This document shows, piece after piece, positions 17,429-25,674 of a stretch of DNA of 64,000 nucleotides (positions are counted from its first letter, which is position 1; every line of letters begins with the position of its first letter). A program made the position numbers and the translations under genes. This stretch comes from Acanthopleuribacter pedis. Its GTDB lineage: Bacteria > Acidobacteriota > Holophagae > Acanthopleuribacterales > Acanthopleuribacteraceae. Where the stretch lies: assembly GCF_017377855.1 (NCBI RefSeq), contig NZ_JAFREP010000029.1:62001-126000 (forward strand), in the 5' to 3' direction. A model generated the notes under the pieces. The model was not told where the DNA came from. It was given only the letters and a program-made list of their open reading frames with translations, and did no database searches.

Positions 17429-17923
17429 ATGAGTACCCAAGAGACTGTAAACCTGTGGCTGCACGACTACGCGCAAGCCGAGGGAATCGAACAACTGCAA
17501 TTGGATGAGGCCGGTGTGTGCGGCATTTCTTATTTGGACGGTGGGGAACGGCGGGTTTTTACCATTGAGGGACCCGCCCACGGTGATTCTTTTTTTCTGA
17601 CCGGGGAAGTCGCCGAATGTGACGCCCAAGGTCGCGAAACCCTACTCGCGCGGGCGCTGGCCGCCAACCTCGACGGCGAAGCCACGCGCGGGGCCGCCTT
17701 TGCTTTGGATGGAACGCGTTTGGTGCTTTGTTATCGCGAGGTCGTGAGCAAGTGCGACGCCGTGGCGTTCGGCAATACCGTGAACAACTTCGTGGCCGTC
17801 CTTGACCAACAACGCCGCCGCTTTGGCGAATGGGTTGAACCCGAATCGCAAAGCGGCATTTCGCCGGTCGACGCCGGCTCAAGCTTTTTCCCGAACGCGC
17901 CCCATTTGATGCAATTCGCCTGA
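17429..17923 (+). CDS. CesT/Tir-like type III secretion chaperone
   Basis: A 164-residue acidic protein starting at ATG 17429 behind TTGGAGGA. Its layout fits class I type III secretion chaperones: an N-terminal helix (ETVNLWLHDYAQAEGIEQLQ), a small beta core (GVCGISYLDGGERRVFTIEG, then FFLTGEVAECD), a helix with GRETLLARALAANLDG, and a final helix containing DAVAFGNTVNNFVAVLDQQR. Such chaperones dimerise, bind the unstructured N-terminus of one effector and deliver it to the export machinery. A candidate client, with a long disordered N-terminus, lies about 670 bases downstream under the same type of promoter. No secretion apparatus gene is in the window. The identification is by fold pattern, not by a strict motif. 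Confidence 0.68.
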   Translation: MSTQETVNLWLHDYAQAEGIEQLQLDEAGVCGISYLDGGERRVFTIEGPAHGDSFFLTGEVAECDAQGRETLLARALAANLDGEATRGAAFALDGTRLVLCYREVVSKCDAVAFGNTVNNFVAVLDQQRRRFGEWVEPESQSGISPVDAGSSFFPNAPHLMQFA

Positions 17924-17947
17924 TTTTCTAGCCGCAGGGTTCAGCTT

Positions 17948-17986
17948 AAAAAACCTCGTCTCGCCCATGGGTGAGCGGGGTTTTTT
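17948..17986 (+). terminator. Rho-independent terminator after the chaperone gene
   Basis: AAAAAACCTCGTCTCGCCC pairs with GGGTGAGCGGGGTTTTTT across a short ATGG-containing loop, with a run of six T at the end. It begins 25 bases after the stop codon. Confidence 0.88.
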
Positions 17987-18097
17987 GCGTTTGCAGGGTT
18001 CGTGCGGCGAGGACAGGCAAGTGTCTTCAATCGAGCGGGTTAGCAGGCGATACTTGGTTGGCGTTGCCGTGGGAAGTGCCACTTTTGGTGTCGATTG

Positions 18098-18175
18098 TGT
18101 GATTTTGATCACAATCGAATGAGGGTGGTTTTGGCTCCATTTTTTCTCCACATTTGGAACCGATAATTACCCTGT
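18098..18175 (+). promoter_or_regulatory. Perfect CRP-like palindrome and conserved box upstream of the protease gene
   Basis: TGTGATTTTGATCACA (18098-18113) is an exact TGTGA-N6-TCACA palindrome and sits in a wider pair of arms CGATTGTG and CACAATCG. Thirty-seven bases after its start comes CTCCATTTTTTCTCCACATT followed by TGGAACCGA, matching the copy at 17118. The protease ATG is about 480 bases downstream. Confidence 0.7.
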
Positions 18176-18595
18176 CAAGACGAGAGACCCTCTCGGTTGT
18201 TTTACCAAACAGCCGTCTCCATACAAGGCAGCGAGCCCGTTTCACCACTTCTCTCCCGTCGCTTTTTTTCCCATGTGGTGATCCAACTTTTGCTTTCGCA
18301 CCTTTCACCCGGCACCAAAACGAAGTGCTTCCGATCCGACGGGCGTCCCCGTTGTGGGAACGGGTAATTGGTGTGGAAAACCCCGAGGTCTCTCGGGTGT
18401 TTGCCGCTTTATTTGGCCTAATCAGGTTCGGGTATCTCCGCGCCGGGCCGTCCTTTTTGCCGCACCGCTGAACGGCTCTGCTGTACCTCCGAACGGCTCA
18501 GCCGTGCATCCGAACGGCAAAACGGACGACCCGCCGATGTCACCACCCGAGCCGGCGCGGCCACCGATTTCACCCCCAATTTTAAGGAGTTTCCT

Positions 18596-19339
18596 ATGTC
18601 CGGTATTTCCAGCCCCACCACCCTTGGCAAAGTTCAGCAAGTTCAAACCACCACCACCCAAAAAACATCCGACAAACAATCCGTCAAATCCGAGCCCACC
18701 ATCAAAAGCGGTGGTGATTCCCTGGGCTCACCCGTGGTCCAGAGCGGTTTGGGCGACAAAAGCCCCAAAAGCGTGACCGTCACCAAAAGCGAAACGCCCA
18801 CCAAAAGCGAAACCAGCTCCTCGCCCAAGGTCAAATCCGAAGCGAAGCAAGAGCCGCCTAAACCGCCGACCACCAAAAAACACGATGTCGGCACCGAGAA
18901 ACAAAAAACCAACAACACCTGTTGGGCCTGTAGCGCGCGCATGCTGTTGAAACACGACGGCCAACAAGCGCCTTCCTACCAAACTTTGGATCCCAACGAT
19001 CTGGGCATGGACCCCACCGACCAGGGCGTCAAACAGAAACTCAACGGTTTGGGCATTCAAGATGTGAACTACAACAGTTCCGATGATTTGACGCCCGAAC
19101 GCATGGCGCAATTCCTGGAAAACGGGCCGATGATGGCTTCGGGCCGTTTCACCGGCTACGACGCCCATGTCATCGTGGTTACCGGCGTCGACGGCGGCAC
19201 CGTCCACTACAACGATCCCGACAACGGCGGCAAAAAAACCATGACGCTGGATACCTTCAAGGATCTCTTGAACCCCATTGATACCTTGCGCGCCATCATG
19301 CCCGACTCAATGTCACCCCTCCAGCAAATTCAACACTAA
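18596..19339 (+). CDS. AvrRpt2/C39-like papain-fold cysteine protease with disordered N-terminus (putative effector)
   Basis: A 247-residue protein. Residues 1-105 are low-complexity, rich in Ser, Thr, Lys and Pro, with repeated KSE/TKSET phrases; there is no signal peptide. Residues 106-235 form a compact papain-like protease: Cys109 in NTCWACSARM, His191 in GYDAHVIVVTGVDGG, and Asn206-Asp207 in VHYNDPDNGG, the order and spacing of AvrRpt2-type and C39-like proteases, including the typical CW-A start and the 'GHh.vvtG..g..v.y.DP' pattern. A disordered Ser-rich N-terminus without a classical signal is common in type III effectors, and a CesT-like chaperone lies just upstream with a matching promoter. 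I infer a secreted effector that cleaves host proteins; it could also be a self-acting toxin. The AAGGAG site before ATG 18596 is clear. Confidence 0.75.
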   Translation: MSGISSPTTLGKVQQVQTTTTQKTSDKQSVKSEPTIKSGGDSLGSPVVQSGLGDKSPKSVTVTKSETPTKSETSSSPKVKSEAKQEPPKPPTTKKHDVGTEKQKTNNTCWACSARMLLKHDGQQAPSYQTLDPNDLGMDPTDQGVKQKLNGLGIQDVNYNSSDDLTPERMAQFLENGPMMASGRFTGYDAHVIVVTGVDGGTVHYNDPDNGGKKTMTLDTFKDLLNPIDTLRAIMPDSMSPLQQIQH

Positions 19340-19576
19340 GCATCGGTTCCACCACGCCGGCTCGCGGTAGGCCTCGGGCCGGTGCGGTGAATCATTGCCC
19401 GCGTGACGGTTCGCGTTTGTTAGGAAAAAGCGTGATTCATTTTTATACAATTCATTGCTTGGTTTGATAATCACGTCTTGAACCTTTTATCTTGCGAATC
19501 CAGACCGAGTTCCGTTTCGACAAGGTTGTTGTTTTTTGATGGTTCCATTCATTTCCTAATTGCTTCAGAGGTGTCC

Positions 19577-20095
19577 ATGAATGACTCGCGTTTCGTCCTC
19601 CAACAATGTCCCGAGGGGTTCCGCGTCGGCGGACCTTTTTTGGTCGGTCACGCACCGCCGTTCCACTATCAAAATGAGATGTGGGTGCTCAACACCGCGC
19701 TCTGGGACCTGACCCCGGTTCCCGGCGGCCGCAAGGTCAACCGTTGCCGCCTGTTCCTCCACGCCCAGCGGCGCACGGATCAAGTCGCGCAACTAACCTG
19801 GCTGTACCAAGCGGAAACCGACCGATTCGTTTTGCAACATCCCGCCATGGATACCAACGGGATGACCATCGCCCGGTTGCGTTTGGAAACGGGCCCGCGT
19901 CAAGCCGAGGCTTTGGTGATGCAGGCCTGCCACATGGCCGACCGAATTCAACAGGTCATCGGTTCGCGTGCCTTCGACATCAGCCATTTAGAAGAAGATT
20001 TGCGCGCGGCGGCCTGCGCCGGCGCCGCGCGCTTCGGCGCACCCGCACCCGTGGTTGCACCCAACCCCTGCGTTTGTCAGACCGTTGGGGTGTGA
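19577..20095 (+). CDS. Hypothetical protein, possibly chaperone-related
   Basis: A 172-residue cytoplasmic protein from ATG 19577, preceded by GAGGTG; earlier in-frame starts lack a site. The sequence alternates strands and helices (FRVGGPFLVGHAPPFHYQNE; NRCRLFLHAQRRTDQVAQL) and has a helical end before a short Cys-Pro tail (APNPCVCQTVGV). I do not recognise a family. Its position after the putative effector and its size would suit a second secretion chaperone, but no motif proves it. Confidence 0.6.
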   Translation: MNDSRFVLQQCPEGFRVGGPFLVGHAPPFHYQNEMWVLNTALWDLTPVPGGRKVNRCRLFLHAQRRTDQVAQLTWLYQAETDRFVLQHPAMDTNGMTIARLRLETGPRQAEALVMQACHMADRIQQVIGSRAFDISHLEEDLRAAACAGAARFGAPAPVVAPNPCVCQTVGV

Positions 20096-20104
20096 GACGA
20101 CCCG

Positions 20105-20914
20105 TTAAATCGAACTCTGCCACACCTGCTTGACCCACTTCGCAAAGGGATCGATGTGGACCACCCACACGTCGCCCTCTTTGCACACGCCCATCACCGA
20201 TTTGGCGTTGTCCATGCGGCGCGCCTTGTAGCGCAACTGGTGTGCGCTAAACGGGATTTTTTTGGTGACCTCGGAGAGCAGGAAGCGGCGCCCTTTTTGC
20301 CGTAACAAGGCGTTGCCGTCCCAATTTGGGTCGACGCTGTCGATCAGGCGCGGCGCATAATGCGTGCGGTACCAGCGGGAAAACACCACCAGCCGGACCA
20401 GCCAGGCGTTGGCCAGCTTGCGCACACCCATTTCGCGCCAGCATTCCTGTTCGTTGGGGTAGCGGTTCGCCAATTCTTTGAGCGTGCGCGAGGGCAGGTT
20501 GAGCTGGTCCGAGATCGTGTGGAAATAAACCACCCCTTCCTGATCGAACAGGGTGTCCAGGTTGCCGTTGTGGTTGGTGACGCCGCGTTCATCCGGTGCG
20601 AAAACCAAGGGAATCGGTTCTCGGCTGACCACACGGGTGGGCACCGGTTCGCCTTTGAAGCGAGAGCCGAACCACGCCGGTTCGACCGAACCGTCGGGGA
20701 GGCGGAGCCGGGCGTCACCTTCACTGGGAAAATCGGCCGCGGCCATCCAGGCCTCGAGCCGTACACGCAAGGTGCGTTCGCCGTTGGCCGCGTTCCGACC
20801 GCGAAAGGGTTCGAGATCGCGGACGCGCGCAAAATCAATCATCCCGTCGAGATGGAATAGGTATTCGGAAGGACATTTTTTAAATAAGGATTGAAGCATT
20901 TCATCATGAATCAT
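20105..20914 (-). CDS. Hypothetical protein, possible helix-turn-helix regions
   Basis: A 269-residue cytoplasmic protein, starting at ATG 20914 with AGG about 12 bases upstream. It is convergent with the preceding gene (nine bases between stops). Two parts look like small helical DNA- or protein-binding modules: SRTLKELANRYPNEQECWRE near residue 140 and KKIPFSAHQLRYKARRMDNA near residue 220, the latter resembling a MerR-like or helix-turn-helix pair followed by WVVHIDPFAKWVKQ. No family is recognised. Confidence 0.6.
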   Translation of the reverse strand: MIHDEMLQSLFKKCPSEYLFHLDGMIDFARVRDLEPFRGRNAANGERTLRVRLEAWMAAADFPSEGDARLRLPDGSVEPAWFGSRFKGEPVPTRVVSREPIPLVFAPDERGVTNHNGNLDTLFDQEGVVYFHTISDQLNLPSRTLKELANRYPNEQECWREMGVRKLANAWLVRLVVFSRWYRTHYAPRLIDSVDPNWDGNALLRQKGRRFLLSEVTKKIPFSAHQLRYKARRMDNAKSVMGVCKEGDVWVVHIDPFAKWVKQVWQSSI

Positions 20915-21536
20915 AAAACGACCTAAGTGTAAAAAGTTAGCACCCGTTTATGGTACCTACAAGCATGCTATGGTTCGCCGTGGGTTAAAGGACCATGGTT
21001 GTAATAGGATGGTGGAACCGATTGCTGCTTTACGAATGCACCCATTCTTAGCGAAAGATGATTCATAAAAAAAGTGTGAGATAGAGGTCTTGGTTTTTTT
21101 GGTGAAGGGAAAGCAGCGCCGTGTTCCCGTTCCTTTGTGCAAAATTTCGCGCGGACGGTTGCTTTCAATTGCTTTGCCGGTGTTCGTGTTTTCCAACGTG
21201 CCGGGCCGGAGAAAGCCGGCCTGTGCGATCCCATACTTTGCCGTGAAGGGCAAGGATAGGTGACTGGTCTTGGGTTTCGACGGTTCGCGACGACTGTTCT
21301 TGGCGCGTTTAAGGCGATTGTTTGGTTCGTCTTAGCTCGTCATACCAAACATTGGGTGCGACGGCGGTTGAGGAGCAGGGTTGGCGCGCGAAATAGGGGG
21401 TGGCAGGTTCAAGACCATCGTCATCCCGCGCGTTCTTTGCGGCCCGAGGGTTTGTTTTTATTTTCCCTGAACAGTAGAATGCGTTTTTATGGTAATGTTT
21501 CCTTAACAAATTAAATTGTCATGTGAATCAAAGCTT
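20915..21536. other. Long intergenic region, no gene recognised
   Basis: A 622-base region between divergent genes. It is mixed in composition, with AT-rich parts near 20920-20990 and 21450-21530. GGTTCAAGACC near 21404 recalls a tRNA T-loop, but no acceptor stem or anticodon arm could be built. Short open frames on both strands have no ribosome sites. Confidence 0.5.
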
Positions 21537-22595
21537 ATGAGATACCAACTCCAAACCCTCGCCATAATTATGCAAATGAAAAGCGCACACTGTTACACCT
21601 TTGTGCGTGCGGCGCGTTTGGGTGACCCGGATCGGGTCGAGCGTCAACGGCGTAGTTTGCGCAGTTTGGCCCTCAACCATTCTTTTGCCGGTTATCGGAT
21701 GCGTGGTCGTGAGAGCGAGGATCACTATCGCCGCCGCATGCGCGCGGAATATGGCACGATTGGCGACGCGATTCGGGTGGAAGAGCGGGTCGGCCGCAAT
21801 AAACGACCCTACACCGCTTATTCCGGTGTGATTTTTAAAATCGCCGTCGGCGATGCGGCGCTTCACACCGCCTATCTTTCGCTGGTTTATCTGATGCTTG
21901 CGCCGGAAGATGTCAACTCCGGTTCGGCACCTTTCCTCGCCGCGCCGCAAAGGCGAAATGCGGTATTCAGATTGCTACGCGATCACTGCAAACAGATCGG
22001 CGCGCCGGATCCCTGCTGCAAACAGGATTGGTTTGCCCGCATCCCCCACGGTGCTTTTGCTGTTGCCCTGGATTGGGTGATTGGCAGACGGCCGTATTTG
22101 CCTGGTGCTGCACCGGATGCGACAATTCGAGCGGCTTTTATAGCTCGGGTCATGAGGCCGGAGCGGTTGCGGCTCGCGGTTCAGCGTGCCGCCTGGCTTT
22201 CACGGCGCGCGCTGATGGTGCGTCCTCTCTCGGCCCAGGCGCCGACGGTGTTGGTGCCCGCGCCCAAGGCGGTTGTTCCGACAACGGGTTTCAAGCCCGT
22301 TCCTTTCCGCCCGTTCGAGGAGATCTCTTCGGAAACCAGAGAAGGTTCTTGGTCAGCTTGGTGGCTTTTGGCCGCGGTTGCCCTGTTGCTGCTCTTGATC
22401 CCCATGCGAACCGTCGAGCAAGAGAATGAGGTTATTTCTGCTCCTGACGAACAGGCTTTGCGTATTATGCCGCTCTATACACGGCTTAATATAGAGGGGG
22501 AAGCACCGCGAAAAACCAGTGGGATTGAACAAGAAAAAATTCCCGATATTGCTTCACCCGATCAGTTAGAACGTTATTTTATTCCAGAGCCGTAG
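21537..22595 (+). CDS. Hypothetical protein with one C-terminal membrane helix
   Basis: A 352-residue protein if started at ATG 21537; ATGs at 21570 and 21576 are alternatives and none has a strong ribosome site. The first 250 residues are basic, rich in Arg and Ala, with a helical look (DPDRVERQRRSLRSLALN, RRNAVFRLLRDHCKQIG). A Pro-rich linker leads to a single membrane helix WSAWWLLAAVALLLLLIPM near residue 290 and a short acidic tail. Such tail-anchored layouts often belong to regulators or anti-sigma-like proteins, but I see no family signature. The gene ends in a good hairpin terminator. Confidence 0.6.
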   Translation: MRYQLQTLAIIMQMKSAHCYTFVRAARLGDPDRVERQRRSLRSLALNHSFAGYRMRGRESEDHYRRRMRAEYGTIGDAIRVEERVGRNKRPYTAYSGVIFKIAVGDAALHTAYLSLVYLMLAPEDVNSGSAPFLAAPQRRNAVFRLLRDHCKQIGAPDPCCKQDWFARIPHGAFAVALDWVIGRRPYLPGAAPDATIRAAFIARVMRPERLRLAVQRAAWLSRRALMVRPLSAQAPTVLVPAPKAVVPTTGFKPVPFRPFEEISSETREGSWSAWWLLAAVALLLLLIPMRTVEQENEVISAPDEQALRIMPLYTRLNIEGEAPRKTSGIEQEKIPDIASPDQLERYFIPEP

Positions 22596-22602
22596 AAAAG
22601 AA

Positions 22603-22639
22603 AAACTCGCGCACCATTAGAAAGGAATCGCGCGAGTTT
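22603..22639. terminator. Hairpin terminator between convergent genes
   Basis: AAACTCGCGC (22603-22612) pairs perfectly with GCGCGAGTTT (22630-22639) across a 17-base loop, flanked by A and T runs, so it may act in both directions. A second imperfect hairpin followed by TTTTTT on the minus strand (22645-22670) probably terminates the small gene at 22704. Confidence 0.78.
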
Positions 22640-22703
22640 GTCTGAAAAAACGGCCTTCGGCTAACGAAGCCTGTTGGGCCGGCGTGGTAGCACTGAAGGT
22701 GGA

Positions 22704-22925
22704 TTAAATGTCATCTGGAGGCTGTGGATTGTCCCCGGGTACCGGTTTGTTGGGTTCGTCGGAAGTTGGTTCCGCGGCCAAAGAAAGCGCTTCAGCACTT
22801 AATTCCACGCTGTCCTGCGAATCCGCCGTTGCTTGGTTTGGTTGCGTTGCCGGGGCGGCCGAGTTTGTTTGGTATTGCAAAGCGGTGGCATTGAATAAAT
22901 TACCCGCACCTTGGATGGATGTCAT
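22704..22925 (-). CDS. Small hypothetical protein
   Basis: A 73-residue acidic protein, starting at ATG 22925 behind AAGGAG. It has no export signal, no cysteine and is rich in Ala, Gln, Pro and Ser. The segment QDSVELSAEALSLAAEP recalls the 'D.V.LS.eA..L' phrase seen in small secreted-substrate or anti-sigma-like (FlgM-like) proteins, but this is too short for a safe call. A similar phrase, GDRFSFSGEGVALFEKS, occurs in a possible gene remnant at 23940-24263. It lies just downstream of the TPR gene on the same strand (26 bases) and was probably co-transcribed with it. Confidence 0.65.
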   Translation of the reverse strand: MTSIQGAGNLFNATALQYQTNSAAPATQPNQATADSQDSVELSAEALSLAAEPTSDEPNKPVPGDNPQPPDDI

Positions 22926-22951
22926 GGTTTATCTCCTTGAGTTGTTGCATG

Positions 22952-23860
22952 CTAAGGACAGGGCTTTTTGCGCGTTAGTTCCATAAAACGGCGAAGAAAA
23001 TACCCTTTCTCCTCACTTAGATTCGACACAACCGTGTTTTTATAGTGTTCCGGTTGTTCACATTTTTTAATGTAGGCTTCGACCAATGTTGCCCAGGTTG
23101 TGGGTTCAATCTCGAGTATTTCGCTCATTTCCTTGGCTTGTTGGATCGAAAATTCAGCTTCTTTTTGCTTTCCCGTTTCATACTGAAAGAAGGCGATGTA
23201 GGCACGGGAGTCCACCATGGCACGGCGATCCCCGATTTCCTCATGTTCCAGGAAGGCCAACTGGGCGAAATTGAGCGCAACCGCTTTTTTCTCTTGGGTG
23301 TAAGCCGAGATACCGCGCAAGCTGTAGAGATGGCCTTTGTTGACCTTCTCTGAGATCGCCAAAAAGGTTGCGCGTTCGAAATACCGATCCGCTTCTTCAA
23401 GATGACCGGCACGTAACTTACCGTTTCCGAGTTGGACCAAAACCTTAAACATGTTGCGTTTGTGTCCCGCTTTTTTGTAGTAAGCCAAGGCTTTTTCCAA
23501 GGGCTCTTGCGCTGCTTCAAACTCGCGCATCCAAATTCGGTTTGCGCCCATGAGTGCCCAGCAATGGCCGTTGAATTTGTCGCCCGCGGGTTGTGCGGCA
23601 AGTAAATATTCGACCATTTCAATCGATTTATCATTTTCACCCATCATGTACCATGTATACGCTAAACCGTAAAAGCACATGGGATCTTGGGTTTGGAAAT
23701 GGCAATCGTTAAAGTAGGCGTGGGCTTGTTCCGCGCCATAAGCGTTTGCGATGTCCATGCCTTTTTTAAAAGGCCTTTTCTCGTTTTCATGAAACGGTTC
23801 TTGGGCGAACCCAAGTATAAAGAAAGGGCAGAGGACTAAAATAACCCGTCTTAATTTCAT
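22952..23860 (-). CDS. Exported TPR-like protein
   Basis: A 302-residue protein with signal peptide MKLRRVILVLCPFFILGFAQ, then a helical solenoid of TPR type. Repeat-like stretches are MCFYGLAYTWYMMGENDKSI, AGHLEEADRYFERATFLAIS and MVDSRAYIAFFQYETGKQKE. TPR proteins bind other proteins; no enzymatic part is present. Codon use is more AT-rich than in the large neighbours. The 73-residue gene follows it closely. Confidence 0.78.
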   Translation of the reverse strand: MKLRRVILVLCPFFILGFAQEPFHENEKRPFKKGMDIANAYGAEQAHAYFNDCHFQTQDPMCFYGLAYTWYMMGENDKSIEMVEYLLAAQPAGDKFNGHCWALMGANRIWMREFEAAQEPLEKALAYYKKAGHKRNMFKVLVQLGNGKLRAGHLEEADRYFERATFLAISEKVNKGHLYSLRGISAYTQEKKAVALNFAQLAFLEHEEIGDRRAMVDSRAYIAFFQYETGKQKEAEFSIQQAKEMSEILEIEPTTWATLVEAYIKKCEQPEHYKNTVVSNLSEEKGYFLRRFMELTRKKPCP

Positions 23861-24559
23861 CTGCGTTACCTTTCCATCAAGTGATGATGTGATTTCAGTT
23901 TGGTCGGTTGCGGCCCCTCACGACCGGTGCACGACCGTTCTAAAGCGAACTTGCGGCTTCTGTTTGCTGTTCCCGAGCCGCCGCGTTTTCAGGAACGCCG
24001 CCTTTCGAGACCGTGCTTTTTTCAAACAACGCCACCCCTTCGCCGCTAAACGAAAAACGGTCACCGTCAACCGACGGCAACGAAACGAAGGGTGTTTCCC
24101 GAGGTGCCTGGTCAGTCGCCGGTGCGATCCGTGTTGCAAAATGCTCGGTCTGCAAAAGGTTTTGAATCCCGCTCACGCTTCCACCTTCCAAGTGTTGGGG
24201 CACGGTGAGCGTGCGAGCCGTTGGCGGCACGCGTATGCAATAAAGCCGATCACCGTGAAACAAAGCCCGAATAGGGATTTGCGTGAAAAAGGACAGGACG
24301 AATTTGGAAGGACGGTGCGAAAAACCCTGAGACCTTTGTTAGAAGATTGCTGAGTAAGTATAACACCGAGATTTTTTCGGGGGGTGTCGTTGTTTTCGAG
24401 TTTACGGCAATTATTATGGTCAGGGAGGTGCGTGTTGCAGTTAAGTTGTTTGAAAAAAAGTAGTTTATAGGGAGAGCGCCTTTGACGGGGTTGGTGATAT
24501 TTCCTTTGTGTCGGGAATAATTAAACGTTTTGCATTGCCCCCGGTGGTGCGAATTGGAT
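23861..24559. other. Long intergenic region with a possible gene remnant
   Basis: About 700 bases without a firm gene. On the minus strand 23940-24263 reads open from a TTG, without a ribosome site, and gives a protein-like sequence with RIAPATDQAPRETPFVSLP and DRFSFSGEGVALFEKS; it may be the decayed 3' end of a gene like the one at 22704. The left part near 23900 carries the promoter of the TPR gene. The right part, 24350-24540, is AT-rich with nothing recognisable. Confidence 0.45.
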
Positions 24560-24741
24560 CTAGCCCACATGACTCACGAGGGTTGGTCGCGAGCCTGTCA
24601 AAAACCCTTGTAGCACAAAGCTTGCAACCGAAATTGGGCACAGGCGTAGCAGCCCTACGACGATGGCCGCTTGACCGAGCAAACGCGGTGATAGCTGGTT
24701 TTTTGGCTTGCGACGCACAAGGCTGGTGAGCAATGCGGGTT
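24560..24741. mobile_element. MITE-1 copy 2, abutting the AraC gene
   Basis: A 182-base relative of the element at 5356-5534: the right end reads CAATGCGGGTT, the left end CTAGCCCACATGACTCACGA, and the inner part keeps GGCGTAGCAGC, CTACG and GACCGAGC. The inverted repeats are more diverged than in copy 1, so this is an older insertion. Its right edge lies at the 3' end of the AraC-type gene, where two bases of the TAA stop belong to the element. Confidence 0.75.
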
Positions 24742-25435
24742 AGACGTGCAGGATGGCCCTTGGGGCGATGCCGAAGCGGTTTTGAAAGAGGGTGGTGAAG
24801 GCACGTGCATCGTTAAAACCCACCCGGTAAGCGATCTCGGAAACGGTGCCCACTTGGCTTTTAAGCAAGACCATCGCGGTGGTTAGGCGTTTTTCGCGCA
24901 GGTAGAGGGTGGGTGTTTTGTTCGCCATGGTTTTGAAGGTGTGGTTAAAGTCTCGCTCGCTGAAACCCAGCGCGACCGCGAGTGCCACGGTACCAAAGCG
25001 CGGATCCGACAGGTTCTTTTCAAGAACGGCGTCCACGTCTTGGAGGAACCGGTCTCTGGCTGAAAAGGGAAGCTCGTCGGCATAGGACGCGCCGCGGGAG
25101 CGGACGGTGGGGCGTGATGCGGCGGCAAACTTTTGCGTGGGCGGTTTGCGTCGGGTTCGGGATATGCCGGATTGGGGACCACGTATCCAGCGGCGGGGCA
25201 GGGAAAAAACAAAAATGAGGGTGGTCACCGCGCTCAGCACCCACAACCCAATGACAAAACGCGGTAGCGTGGGCGGCGGGGTCGGCTCGGCGAGGGCGGC
25301 AAGGTAGTCGTTTTTTTGCGCGGGCTGCTGAATCGCGGTCGGCGCATCGGCATCTTGGAAGCGAACGAACCCATCCAGGTCGGTTTGGGAATGGAATAAC
25401 AACACACATAGGAGCGGCAGACAAAACTGAGACAT
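24740..25435 (-). CDS. Membrane-anchored AraC-type transcription regulator
   Basis: Start set at ATG 25435, giving 231 residues; the longer in-frame frame upstream is antisense noise. MSQFCLPLLCVLLFHSQ is a signal peptide or first helix, followed by a short outer segment, a membrane helix FVIGLWVLSAVTTLIFVFSL, and a basic linker. The last 100 residues are a two-helix-turn-helix AraC domain: PRFGTVALAVALGFSERDFN (first unit) and GTVSEIAYRVGFNDARAFTT (second unit, with the conserved 'iA..vGF.d...F...Fk...G..P'). Such proteins link an envelope signal to transcription directly. The gene follows the large hybrid kinase gene on the same strand and may share its control. Confidence 0.8.
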   Translation of the reverse strand: MSQFCLPLLCVLLFHSQTDLDGFVRFQDADAPTAIQQPAQKNDYLAALAEPTPPPTLPRFVIGLWVLSAVTTLIFVFSLPRRWIRGPQSGISRTRRKPPTQKFAAASRPTVRSRGASYADELPFSARDRFLQDVDAVLEKNLSDPRFGTVALAVALGFSERDFNHTFKTMANKTPTLYLREKRLTTAMVLLKSQVGTVSEIAYRVGFNDARAFTTLFQNRFGIAPRAILHV

Positions 25436-25674
25436 GGTGACAAACCCTAATCGGAATTCCAGCGGCGTGGTGAATGGATCGTTACCCCGAAATGAGGGTG
25501 GGATCGCGCTGGTGTTTAGGATGTACGCCCTCATGGGAAAAAAGGCTCGGACATATCCTTGTGACCGGCCGAGATGTCCGATTTGGTACGTTGTCTGTCC
25601 GATTCGGTCGGACGTTTTGCAGGTTTTATTGGGTTTAGCGGTGGTCTTTCTTGGCAACAGGGCCTGTCCCGACG

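Noticed and set aside
21395..21430. Possible tRNA T-loop (GGTTCAAGACC)
   Set aside because: No matching acceptor, D or anticodon stems could be formed on either strand.
23940..24263. 107-codon minus-strand frame
   Set aside because: Starts only at TTG with no ribosome site; mentioned as a possible remnant but not called.
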